DNA from: Filobasidium wieringae
Taxonomy: Eukaryota > Basidiomycota > Tremellomycetes > Filobasidiales > Filobasidiaceae
Length of the DNA stretch: 64,000 nucleotides
Reading direction: 5' to 3'
Assembly (NCBI GenBank): GCA_001600055.1
Contig: BCIV01000007.1
Span: forward strand, 558,001-622,000
Positions 33,033-43,686 of this stretch are shown piece after piece (position 1 is the stretch's first letter; each line of letters starts with the position of its first letter). Below the pieces are notes generated by a model, which did no database searches, had not been told where the DNA came from, and saw nothing but the letters and a program-made list of their open reading frames with translations. A program made the position numbers and the translations under genes.

Positions 33033-35933
33033 TCACAGCTCCTCTCTCTTTTCTACTCGCTCATCAATCTTGTCGTTTATTTCCTCAGCGAAAGGTTTCG
33101 GACCGTCCAGCGTTTGAGGCAGGCCTAGCCAATATTGCCTCAACACCCGGATTAACCACTTCCTGACCTCCAAGAACCGTCCCTTACTGGCCGTATCATC
33201 GATCGTGTTGTCGACGATCAGTTGCTGGAACACCTCGGCCAGACGGACAGCATCCGCCTTGTTCTGCTTCTTGTGCCAATCCCTGAATCGCTTGATAGAT
33301 CTTCGGAGGACTCCGTCCATAGCAAACCGGTCGTTGCCCTCAAACCGACGGAAAAGCTCGATAGCCTCGCTTTGTTTCCCCGCGCGGCACTTGGCGTTGA
33401 AGGCGACGGATATGAAGATCGTGTCTATGAGATCGTGATCGATTCTCTTGAGGGCCATGTCCATGAATTCCTTTGCCTGACGGAATTGCCCAGTCCGCAC
33501 TAGAATCGCGCCTACAGTGGTGTAGGCTGAAATATTAGGAGTCAGACCGTCCTGCTTGAGTCCGACAAGAGTCCTGCGACAAGCGTTGTATCCCTCGAAC
33601 CTCATGGTTCCCCACATGAGGGCGACCCACATCCCAAAGGAAGGTTTGACTCCGACCAAACGGCCTAGATTGAAGGTCTCGAACGCATTTCGAGCATCAG
33701 AAGCTTCTAGGAAAAAAGTCATGACTTCTGTGAACCGTTGAGCGTCGATCGTGACTCCGTGCTGTGTCATGGCATGGTAATAATCCTGAGGGCTCATTAG
33801 GGCGATACGATCGTTGTTCCGTAGAGATTCCCGATACCGATCGTCCGAGGTCGAAAGAGGAGGCGATTCCGAGTTCACCAAACCCATGTCCTTGTCCTTC
33901 CCTTGGCCGATTTTCAGGACTTCTTGTAAGACCAACTTGTCCGCATCCTGCAGACCTTCCTCGTTAGCAACTTCCAAGCCTTTAAGCTTCCTTTTTCTAG
34001 GTTGAGTCGTTTGCAAAGTGCACAACGCCTCGACAGTCGCCGTCATGGATTGTTGGTATTCGGCATTGAGAATTTCATGGTTCACTTGTATGCACTGGAC
34101 CATCGTCAGGGCCATCCTCTTATCAGGTCGAATGTTTGCCTTTGAGAGCAGTTGAAGCGCCCGTTCGGCACCTTCCATCCCCTGTGTACGGCTCAAAGCT
34201 CTGAACGTAGGTCGAAATACGGATAGATCGAGTTCGTATGTAGGATTCGAACCTGCCGGATCTTGCGTGACTATCTCGCGCAACGTCTCGTACCCTTCTT
34301 CTACCAGCCCAAACCTCTCCAATGCAGACAAGTACGAACGGAGAAGAAAGGCCGGGATTCTCGCATGGCTCTGTGACTTTGATTCGATGAACCCCCTCCA
34401 TAACCGATCCAAAACGTCCGGATCCCGGACAATCTCCCTTGACCTCAGGAGCCACTCGAACGTCTCAGGTTCTTGCATGATCACAGCGATGTCTTGCTCA
34501 TCTTCCACCCCGATGGTATAATAAGGCAATAAATGCCGAATCCTACTCCCCGCGTCGATCCTACACCTCGCGAGCACGTCCAACAACCGTCTCCTCGGTT
34601 GATCCTGCAAGACCTTCATCTCCCTCTCCAACAGCCTCTCCTCGATATCAGGCAAGAAGCCCGCTCGTCTGATCCCCTCTGTCAAAGCGGTACAGTAACC
34701 CGGCTTGAACCCGTTTGACCAATCTAATTCCCATAACCGTTCCCGGATCTTCATGGCATCCATCAATCTTCGGGAAGCGAATTGAGCCCGCATGGCTTCG
34801 GAGAGGAAGATGATATCGTTCAAAGCGGTCTCCCCCGCCTGTTCATATATCCCGAGAACCTCGGCGGACCGACCTGATTCGTTCAGACATCTCATTTCCA
34901 GAGTCTGGACTTTGAGATCCTGCGGGTTCCTCTTCCTCGCCTGTCTGGCGTATCTCAACAACTCTGGCCAACGTTTGAGATCTATCATCCTGGACAGGTT
35001 CCCGGAGAGATCGATCCAGGTCCCCTTGTTGTTGGGGTTGTTCCGGTACCACTCCAGCATCTCCGACATGTTATCCAGGAGATCGTATTCGCATAACGTT
35101 TCGGCGATGGACTGAACGATCAAAGGGGTTTCTTGCCAGACCTGTCTCTCTTCCATTTGTCCCCTCTTGGCGGGTACGTTTGAAGAAAGACCTAACCGAG
35201 TTCTAGCTTCCTGTCTGTTCTTATCGATCACTCCCTGCATGACAGCCAACAATCGATGGACGACCTTTCCATAAAGAGCTCTGTCGAGTTCGATTTCCAC
35301 CCGATTGATCCGGGCGGTTCGCATCAGTCGTTTAATGATTCTACCCTTCTGACGGTTCAAGTCGGGATATCTTTGAACGTCTTTCCAATGGTTCAGGACG
35401 TAGGGGAGACTGGAAAGACCGGATTCGGAGGCGAGGAGGAAAGCGTTGACGGTTCCTGTTGCTCTTTTGGATCGATTTTGGGTCGGTCGGATGTCAGGGG
35501 GATGTGAATCGGGGGTCGTTGTTGGTGGGGCATCGTGCAGAGCAGAAAGGTCTTCATCGAGCGTAGAAGACGGCATGGACGTGGAGGTGAGATCGTGATG
35601 AGAGACCGGATGATCCCCATCCTCTTTCAACGCAAGTGCTGTCGAGGCATATCGTCTCCTCCCCGACCAAGACCTAGGAGCCAGATTAAGAAACGACCCC
35701 TCTTCCCTGCCCGGCCTGACATTCCTCCTCGATCGGCAATCGGACCATCGGGTTCCAACAACGGCTCTTTCCCTCGGCCCTTCCACTCTTGTCGAGAGAG
35801 GTCTAGATTGCTGTAAGAACCAACAAGCTTTTGCGAGTGAATTGTTGGCGGTTATTGGTTCGTTGGGAAGGGTGGAGAGCGCTTCGAGGAAAGGCCATGC
35901 GAGTTTCGCATTTCCCTTGCCTGCTCGGAGCAT
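33033..35933 (-). CDS. Mitochondrial pentatricopeptide-repeat-like protein
   Basis: A single exon of 966 residues is called from ATG 35933 (MLRAGKGNAKLAW). The frame continues to another ATG at 36035, but a good donor (GTAAGG) and acceptor (CTGATAG) lie between the two, so the upstream ATG may sit in a spliced 5' leader. The N-terminus is basic, lacks acids and includes RPLSTRVEG and GRRRYAST, consistent with a mitochondrial presequence. The body is a chain of helical hairpins with PPR-like spacing. The clearest repeats are near the C-terminus: GLKQDGLTPNISAYTTVGAI and the TGQFRQAKEFMDMALKRI that follows. Such proteins bind organellar RNA; in fungi they act in maturation or translation of mitochondrial transcripts. 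The exact target cannot be told. Confidence 0.75.
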   Translation of the reverse strand: MLRAGKGNAKLAWPFLEALSTLPNEPITANNSLAKACWFLQQSRPLSTRVEGPRERAVVGTRWSDCRSRRNVRPGREEGSFLNLAPRSWSGRRRYASTALALKEDGDHPVSHHDLTSTSMPSSTLDEDLSALHDAPPTTTPDSHPPDIRPTQNRSKRATGTVNAFLLASESGLSSLPYVLNHWKDVQRYPDLNRQKGRIIKRLMRTARINRVEIELDRALYGKVVHRLLAVMQGVIDKNRQEARTRLGLSSNVPAKRGQMEERQVWQETPLIVQSIAETLCEYDLLDNMSEMLEWYRNNPNNKGTWIDLSGNLSRMIDLKRWPELLRYARQARKRNPQDLKVQTLEMRCLNESGRSAEVLGIYEQAGETALNDIIFLSEAMRAQFASRRLMDAMKIRERLWELDWSNGFKPGYCTALTEGIRRAGFLPDIEERLLEREMKVLQDQPRRRLLDVLARCRIDAGSRIRHLLPYYTIGVEDEQDIAVIMQEPETFEWLLRSREIVRDPDVLDRLWRGFIESKSQSHARIPAFLLRSYLSALERFGLVEEGYETLREIVTQDPAGSNPTYELDLSVFRPTFRALSRTQGMEGAERALQLLSKANIRPDKRMALTMVQCIQVNHEILNAEYQQSMTATVEALCTLQTTQPRKRKLKGLEVANEEGLQDADKLVLQEVLKIGQGKDKDMGLVNSESPPLSTSDDRYRESLRNNDRIALMSPQDYYHAMTQHGVTIDAQRFTEVMTFFLEASDARNAFETFNLGRLVGVKPSFGMWVALMWGTMRFEGYNACRRTLVGLKQDGLTPNISAYTTVGAILVRTGQFRQAKEFMDMALKRIDHDLIDTIFISVAFNAKCRAGKQSEAIELFRRFEGNDRFAMDGVLRRSIKRFRDWHKKQNKADAVRLAEVFQQLIVDNTIDDTASKGRFLEVRKWLIRVLRQYWLGLPQTLDGPKPFAEEINDKIDERVEKREEL

Positions 35934-36550
35934 TGATCTATCAGTGAGCGAGGCACGTTGATTGATCAGCTTGAAGCATGTTCGAGATGGATAGCATGCT
36001 TGTTTGAAAGCCTTACCGTATTGTATGATGAGCATGCGCTGGATCGAGGATCTCCAAGGCGCAGGCGAGAGGCTAGGCGTGGACGACGACGACGACGGCG
36101 ATTGGCTCCGCTTGAAACCCGAAGAGAACTATGGCAATATTCCAATGCAGACCAGTGAACTGTCCGTCCAGTATCTGTCGATTGGTGTTTGGATCTGGAG
36201 GAAGGTCGAGGAAGCCTGAATGACAATAGAAAGAACCGGCGGAGAAAGTCGCCAACCTAGGCGAAGTTGGTGTATCCGAGTCACGTGAGCTGGATTACTG
36301 TAAGGCTCAGCGTAGAGACCAGCCACTACTCACTAGAGAGCGTCAGTACACGATATCGTCATGGCANCGGTTCACTTTGACGATCCAGATACATGACCTA
36401 CTTCTGATCCACACCTTGACCTTGCCACCATCTTGAAAGCAGCCACCCAGGAAGTCGGGAAGTGACGAAGTAGGAGCAAGCGACGACGAGCAACACATCG
36501 CGTCAACGCGCGAAACCACCTAAATGAACGGTTCGATCTCATGGTGAATC
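35934..36550. promoter_or_regulatory. Divergent promoter region between the PPR gene and the gene at 36551
   Basis: This holds the possible 5' leader intron of the PPR gene (about 35942-36020) and the promoter of the next gene. There is one ambiguous base (N at about 36366). Frames of 60-86 codons on both strands overlap each other over a GACGAC-rich segment and are not supported. Confidence 0.4.
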
Positions 36551-38044
36551 ATGTCAACATTGACCATAGAACGACCTCCTCGTCTTGCTTCTTCACCCAT
36601 CACAGCCTCCACAAGATCATTCCCTCTATCCCCACTCAACCCTTTTCGCTATAACGACTTTGATCATGAACCCGACGACTTGACTGCTACGGCGATAACG
36701 ACTACCACCACCACCACTGCCATCTCGAACGCGAATCATTCATCTCCCTGTCGTGCATCTCAAATGTCTTCTCCTCCTATCAGAACCGGAAACGCTTTCT
36801 TTCCTCCACCTTTGGGATCGTCTTCTCCCCCTCTACCGTCCCCAACGCCAACACCTACCAACCCATCATACCTGCATCCACCCTCATCACCCCTCCAACC
36901 CTCTTCAGCCGGGACATCCATCTACTCGTTCTCCCAACCCAACCGCACCCTATCCTTCGCATCCAGAGCCAGAGCTCGCCAGCCCCCCTCCGCCTCCACA
37001 AACGTTCCCGATCCTCACGCGAGATGGGGTCCTCGACCTCTGATGGGACGACATTCACAGAGCGTCACTCATTATACCTCGTTCGGCGAGAGCGTGGATG
37101 GGATGACGGAGAAATCGGTCAAAGGGACGATGTGGCGGGATAAATTCCGACAACAATGTTTGAGCTTGTCATCAGGAGGAGCATCCGGGGGGAGCGGGAA
37201 TGGGACCGGTCCTCCTTCTCTTGCGAGGAATTCAAAACGGGGCGGACAGGGCAACCTTTATCTCCCGAAAGGACTTACGGCACAGGCGAGAGCGAAGAGT
37301 AGGAGAGAACCGGTCAGGATGTTTGATCCGGCGGGAGATAACGAGGACATGGAAGTAGGAACCGACGAGGAAGAGGCCGAGACCGACGAAGTGAGTCAAA
37401 CGTGATCTCGGCGCTCGTCTCCGCTGACGTTTCATCCCACATCCTCCTTTTAGATCTTCAGGAGGATGATGCAGAAACAAAAGAGACAGTTGGCTCATCA
37501 AGCCAAGGTACAATATGAACGAGAAGTTGGAGGTTCAGACCCTGCCGTCCTAGAGATGGACATCCGTGCGGCTGAAGAGGACGACCAACCCCCTCCTCGT
37601 CTGCTACAAACGACCGCGCACACCCAATTCACTTCCCCCCTCGCTAATAACACCACCAACAACGTCCCGGGAACGATCTGGAGACGATATAGACAAGAAA
37701 ATACACTTCCCACTCCAGGGATCACCATGTCCACCCCAGGCACCGGGACCTACGCGGGGAGTAATTTGGATTCATCCGCCATCCGCCCGAGCAACTCGTT
37801 CCATCCGCTCGAACACGATGATCTGGAGGTGGAACTGGACGAGACCGAGTTGGCGAGATTGGCACAGATGGAGGAGGAAGAACGAGCGATGATTGAGCAA
37901 TTCGGGAACGGGTTCAGCAGAGCTGGGATGGTAGCGGAGAACCAGGAGGGGGATGTCTTTCTGGATGGATTGACTTGGGAGGATCTGGAGCCTGATGAGG
38001 ACGAGTTGGAATTGGCTCGACAGGGGGATGTGGAGATGTCTTGA
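36551..38044 (+). CDS. Uncharacterised basidiomycete protein, disordered N-terminus
   Basis: Two exons, 36551-37390 and 37454-38044, encode 476 residues; the 63-nt intron has GTGAGT and TTTTAG ends and joins in phase. I do not recognise the family. The first 180 residues are Pro/Ser/Thr-rich with a TTTTTTT run. Then come KSVKGTMWRDKFRQQCLSL and a glycine-rich linker. The most structured segment spans the exon join: FRRMMQKQKRQLAHQAKVQY, a basic helix of coiled-coil type, right after an acidic stretch. The C-terminus is acidic (LDGLTWEDLEPDEDELELAR). The alternation of acidic and basic helices suggests a nuclear or adaptor protein, but this is inference only. Confidence 0.75.
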
Positions 38045-38413
38045 GACGATCGACGTTGGAGCGGTCTGTGCCAGAAGGAAACACGCAGAGTATGGAATCC
38101 TTTAGCTCTTATCTGTATCGGTCACTATAACCCTTTTTATAATCGCTCAACAACCGTAATGTATCCTTAATAGCCATCGTGATCGCGCGAACCTTCATGC
38201 TATCGGTCTAGTACATTACAACCTGTGTCCCGAAACCCCTTATGCAAATGTTACAGATCAATCGCTTTCGTCATAAACGTCAATGGCGTCTTCCAATTCA
38301 TCGTTTCGCCATATCTTCGAGCCTTCTATCCGCCAATTACCTTCGTTGGCGTCGCTAGCGGAGTGTGTTTCTGGGTCATATACAAAGTCCTATTCGCAAC
38401 TTGTATCAGTCGT
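38045..38413. other. Convergent 3' region
   Basis: Both neighbours end toward this stretch. A plus-strand frame (38225-38617) runs antisense to the last exons of the CAP10-like gene and is a shadow. It is AT-rich with TTTATAATC- and AATAGCC-type sequences suitable for polyadenylation. Nothing else was seen. Confidence 0.5.
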
Positions 38414-41400
38414 TTAAGACAATGTGCTAACTCCGTCCGAACTCACTACATTCTCATCGGTTGCAGCCATCAATCGCTGAATGGCACTAGCTTTAGTTTC
38501 GTCGCAAACGAGGGAACACGCCTTGCATATCTGCTTACCGCATATTCCAAGAAGAGCCTGAACATATACGCCTGGAGATCTTCCACTCTGAACATTTTGC
38601 GTACGAAACATCGCTGAAGAGTTATGAACCTGCAAGTCAGTATACACCTTAGGAGTAGCTGATGTGAAAGACGTACCCCGTTATTTGCCATAACCTCTGC
38701 GACTTCGTCAAAGCCATCGTCAGGCGATTCTGGAGTTCCTCTCAGGCTACGTTCAAGGAGTCAGCTTGAGCGAGAGAATGGCCATCAGGTGTCACTCACA
38801 ATCCAAGAATTAGGGGTAGATCTGAAAAGTCCAATCTTGTTGGAATGTAGGAGAACCAACTGAAGAGTCCGAAACGTTCAGCGTTATGCAACACCTTGAA
38901 AAAGGACATGACTTACGGGATTAAATGTGGTTGAAACCATTCGGTGAAAATACCCGCCTTTAGGACGAGGGACTTGGTGTCCATCAGCCTGAGCAAACAT
39001 CAGTCCATCAACCATCTCGTATCGGACAACCAGAACCGTTTACGAACCTTCTAAATCGCCCTGACCAAGAGTTGCCATCGATGTCGAACAGGAACTTGTA
39101 GTCGTTGAGAGCTTCTGCTGGTTGGTGTTCTGCGAACTCGATCGTCTCGCTGTAACATTGCAAGTCCTTAGCCAATTAGCAGATATGTCTCGGTTCAAAG
39201 CCGACTCACGACATCAAGTCGCACGTTCCGTCGGTCTGATTACACTGCAAGGGATCTCCAGCGAGCTTCATGTCGTAAAAGAACTCTGACAAATCACGTG
39301 CCGAGCCAGTTTCCTTCTTCATCTTTAGAGGTCCGCCATCAGTACCCACGACAGGAGCGTAAAAGGTGACAGGTTCTTCAGATCGGTTCTGAGCATGATT
39401 GTGGAGTCGGAAACGATGAGATTTTTGCCAAGGTGTATCCTTGTCCATCCAGGAAATACCAGTGGTGCTGCCTCGCTGTGGATGGTGATATATAAGCGTC
39501 ATCAGAAGAAATACGACGGCAGCATGCAACTCACCCAGGCGACCTTGCTGGACTGTTTGAACTGCCAGGGAGGATCAAATCCGGGGGCATCGGCAAACTG
39601 GTCGAGTGGAGTGACCAGAATATCCGAGCTAGATTCCAGATTAGATCTTATACTTCTCGAGTCGAAACCATCGATTCTCACTTTATCGAAGTCTTCGCCA
39701 ATCCGAACAACGGAATGAGAGCAGTTCGTGGCTTAGGATGAGAAGCAGGACCGTGCTGATATTCATAGCATCGATCAGTTAGGATCCGTAGATTGTCATC
39801 ACTCCAGCTTACTTTTTCCACCGTCAACCCGTGCATCTCCATCAAGTATGGATCTGGCGCGTGGAATAGTTAATCACAGCTGCACAAGGAGACAGACCGG
39901 ATCATATACTGACTCATGCAGATATCAGAAGCTTCGAGGGTATCATAAATCAAGCTCCCCGGTTCTAGATAGCAATATCTATCAGTCGAGACTTCTGGCT
40001 CATGGTCCAATCCGGGGCATACCATCTTGGTCCTTGACCTTCTTCCTCAAGTTGGAATCTCTCGAACAACTTCGCTCCCAACGTATTTCAGGGGAGTCGC
40101 TTTCCCTTAGATGCGTCGTATCTGATGTCCGCAGTTTGGATCAGCAAAATCGACGGAGCTGTCAGCCCAGCTTGTAGACTTACGTTCACCTCTCAAACCC
40201 AATTTGATCAAGCTTGCTCTGCGAGACGCAGAAAGGTAAATCTGGGGTTGATCGTGAATTGAAAAAACGGCTCTCATATCAGGCATATGTTGAGCGAAAG
40301 GACGTATCAAGCTGTTCCGTCAGATCCGTAATATCAGTATCGGAAACATCACAGCGAGTCTCGCTACCCAATGTGCGGCTCACCTGGCAGCATCTCTAGC
40401 CCTGGGTAGGGTTCCGGCCCAGTCCAATCCGCCTTGATCGATCACCTCCACTCGCACCTCTCCTTCCTCGACGACCAAGACGAACGTTTCCTTCATATCC
40501 ATAGCTTCCCTGACTCGTTTTCTCATTTCCACCCTAGGTAAAGCCCAGAAGGGGGCTAGATCGAGATGGATTCGATCGTACTCGTCCGGAAGCAAGACCG
40601 AGTTGTTTTGTGCGAATTCCCACCTGAGAATCCAATGGCCGTTACGGTCAGGTACAGTTCTGATCAGGCAATGGCAATGCAAGATCGCTTACCAGACATC
40701 GAACCCTCTTGGAGGCGCCCTACCATACCTCTTCCTATACTCCTCGACCGCTTCGCCTAGATTAGAACTCTGCCTCTCGCTCATCTCCTCCCACCTACGT
40801 TCTCCTAGCATGAGTAGCTGAGGGATCGGATGCTCGGCCTCGGGATCTGGGGAAACGTGAAGATGACCTGAAGGAGTATATTGATGAGCTTGAGAGTGAG
40901 ATGGCTGGGTATGGGATGAGAGGTTCGGATGAGTTAGATCGGATGGGGAAGCGGAGGGGAGGTCTTGCAGTTCTCGGTTGTACGATCTCAGTCTCGTCAG
41001 AGCGGTTTGATAAGCTATAAAGGTTTGATCAGATCAGCGAACCTTGCTCTGGGACTTAGAGATAAGAGGAAGCCCATACGTACCTTCTACGGTACTTCTA
41101 AACCTGCACTCGCCCTCATCTACAAACTCCTCCTCGACATACCCTTCGTCGTCCGATTCGCTCAACGGCATCCTCGTCTTCTCCCTTCCCTCCCTGACCC
41201 TCTGTTCCATCTCGCTCCTTCCTTCCCATGCGTCATCCTCTTCACTCCCATCCTCTTGATCTCCATCGGTATCGGCAAAAAGATCCGTACTGGTCAAGAT
41301 CCTGAGTCCACTGCCGGGAGCCCAGGAGAAGACGTAGGTGTCCCCTATTTCGGAAGGAAGTAGAGGACGAAGGGGATGATTGAAAGGTTGATCTTCCGGC

Positions 41401-42128
41401 TGAGCTTCCCAGTCCAACGCTTCTGGAGTCTGTTGATTCGATTGGAATTCCGATTCAGGGGAGAGAGTGGGAAGAGGAGAATCATATTGACCCCAATCGT
41501 CTTGTTTAGATTCATCCAATCGGACCCTTCGAGATTCTTCCTTGGTCTGTCCGATGGTTCTTACGCTTCGCTGATCTTCTTGAATGTATTCATCCTTGTC
41601 TTCCTTCAAATCCCAGTTAACTTCCGCTTGTTCAGGTTCTCTTAGAGGATTATCGTGGTCGTCTTGGATATTAGATAATCGATCCAGTGGATCGTAATGA
41701 TCCCAGAAATCGTCTCTCTCCTCTGTTGCCGGTATGATACCACGATTCCCTGTGGATAAAGAGGAAGAGGCAAGGAGTGAGAGCGTGATTTTGAGGAGCC
41801 CGACGGTAAGGACAAGCGACAAGACAAGAGTCAAGAATCGTTTCGGATTCTTGAACAGATGCAACAAATGCCTGCCTATCCATTTCAATACGGAGAAGAC
41901 TCGGTAGAGGAACATTCCACCGTCTTGATTATCGGCGTATACAGATGTTGCAGACGTCCTCGACTTGGACCATGGCGGGGTGAAAGAGAAGGAGGATGAG
42001 GAAGACGAGGAAGCGTAGGGTTGCTTGGTTGGATCTATGCGGACCTGCTTGGAGAGGCTGTAAGGCTGCTGTTTAGATGGCCTTGAACGTGGAGAAGAGG
42101 GTTGTGGTGGAGGAGGCATAGGAGGCAT
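38414..42128 (-). CDS. CAP10-family glycosyltransferase (xylosyltransferase-like), type II membrane protein
   Basis: A many-exon minus-strand gene of about 900-950 residues runs from ATG 42128 to TAA 38416-38414. Exons 1-3 are 42128-41084, 41014-40693 and 40623-40384. A Pro/Ser-rich cytosolic tail is followed by one membrane helix (LTLVLSLVLTVGLLKITL) and an acidic stem. The lumenal part carries the CAP10 blocks in order: HPIPQLLMLGERRWEEM, LGEAVEEYRKRYGRAPPRGF, WEFAQNNSVLLPDEYDRI, LDLAPFWALP, MRAVFSIHDQPQ, YLMEMHGLTVEK, then DILVTPLDQFADAPGFDPPW, RGSTTGISW, YKFLFDIDGNSWSGRF and LQAYMFRLFLEYARLM. Homologues include cryptococcal Cap10 and Cxt1, which add beta-xylose to capsule polysaccharides or glycolipids in the Golgi. 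Which acceptor this one uses is not visible. An out-of-frame ATG sits only 5 nt upstream of the start. Confidence 0.88.
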
Positions 42129-43686
42129 AGCATCGAGTGGGATGGGCGAGGTCTGTGGGCGTGGAAGAGAGAAGATTTTGGGTGAAAGTGGCAGGGAAAG
42201 TGGCAGAAGAGCGAGGTAAAGTGTCCGGCGTCTAGGTAGATCGCTGCCTATTCAACTTAGAATTTGCATCCGCCCAGCCCCCCGGATCCTCGCTTGCTGC
42301 CGATCCGGAACCTTTTCCTACGCGTTCCAAAACTCGATTCACGCCAATTCACCTCATCCACGCCGTAGCTGTTGGGGTGAGTGTTACTGGGACTTGTATC
42401 AGGCTATGGTCTAGCAAAGGAGTGTGATAACAGATGAGGAACTGTTACGGGAGAGGGCCCGACTAGGGAAGACATCTCAACCGCGAACACGTGATCACGT
42501 GACTGTGCAACGCTTGCGATGTCCGTAACTATGCCCGCAGGAGGATCCTCGACAGGAGCGGTCCTTAGCAGCAGTGGCATTTTTCTTAGCTCGCGGTTTT
42601 TGAGCAGGGGAAGGTATGGCACTGGCATCGTCAAACAGCGTATTATCCGGAGACGATGAGCAAAAATCATGATGGATCTGTTGGCTCTTGGGAGGCATGT
42701 TTGCCGTGAGGACGGCTGCTCTGTAGTATGAAGCTTTGAAGAGGGTGGCGAGGCCATCAATAATATAGCTTCTCAAACCGCAAGACACAGGGCTGTTTCA
42801 TTGCGGTGTGAAAACAGGGGAAAAAGCGACGACTGCTAGATTTGAATCAACGCTATAGGTCTAATCCGATGGATTTACTCAGTTGAAACGACCGTCAAGG
42901 TCCATGAAACGCGCAGGCATGTCTATTGGTGCATAGGCTGGCAACAAGCTATCGATGCCTACTGGATTCAAATCAATGCATGAAAATCATAAGTGATATA
43001 TTAGAATGGTGTTCTAATCACTCCCCTTAGGCCCCTTAGACCGCTCGGGCAAGTCACCGAATCGATGTGGACGCCTGGATGAGTATATATAAAGCATCAC
43101 TCTCCTTAACATCGGCTACTTTTCGCGTCGCCCTGACCAACCGTTTCTCACGCTGTGCGATGTGAATGTCAAGTGGATACCCCGCATCTCATACCGTGAT
43201 CCAGTATCCAGCTAACCAATCTGCCCCCTCTCTTCCAGTCCAGTCGACATCCGATGTCGTCCTCATGGGCATATCCAGCACACAGCGATCGTACCTACTA
43301 CCGAGTCGTAGCAGTGTAGAAGCTCGTGTTCGACTACCTACTCCGAGGTCCTTGTTCTAGGTCTCACCTGGCTTCCATCTTTCTCGGTTTCTTTTGTCCG
43401 TGTGAGAGAGGTCAAGGAGGAACGAACGAACGCGCTCGTCATTCTTGATATCGTTCGATTTCGCATTTGGACTCTTCGAGTGGTCATTGGTCGGTGATTC
43501 CGTCTTTTCAAGTGAGTTGGAAATGAGGAGTTGCAGAAACAGTTCCGAACGTGACGGTTGACCTTTGAACTTGATTCCTCGTTCCTCTGTCTATCCATCT
43601 AATCTAATCTCCGTCCATTGACTTCCGAATCCGACCTTTCCCTATCTCGATCTCGCCGTCAACCTCGACCCGAAACGCAGACTATC
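42129..43686. promoter_or_regulatory. Divergent promoter region between the CAP10-like gene and PBP1
   Basis: A 1.56-kb stretch lies between the two starts. It contains a 14-bp perfect palindrome CACGTGATCACGTG (42488-42501) and a TATA-like TATATATAAAG at about 43085-43095. Minus-strand frames of 97 and 118 codons (42404-42788) overlap each other and have no recognisable content. A 64-codon plus frame at 43166-43360 starts about 80 nt after the TATA-like site; it could be a leader ORF of PBP1 or a tiny gene, and is preceded by a two-codon ATG-TGA. Confidence 0.45.
42488..42501. promoter_or_regulatory. Double E-box palindrome CACGTGATCACGTG
   Basis: Two CACGTG hexamers are separated by AT, making a 14-bp perfect palindrome. 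CACGTG is the core site of fungal bHLH factors (Pho4, Cbf1 and SREBP-like types). It lies 360 bp upstream of the CAP10-like start. The pattern is seen directly; its use is inference. Confidence 0.5.

Noticed and set aside
34240..34262. GGATTCGAACCTG, another T-arm-like sequence
   Set aside because: It is coding sequence of the PPR gene and no cloverleaf can be built around it.
38225..38617. 130-codon plus-strand frame
   Set aside because: It is antisense to the last two exons of the CAP10-like gene.
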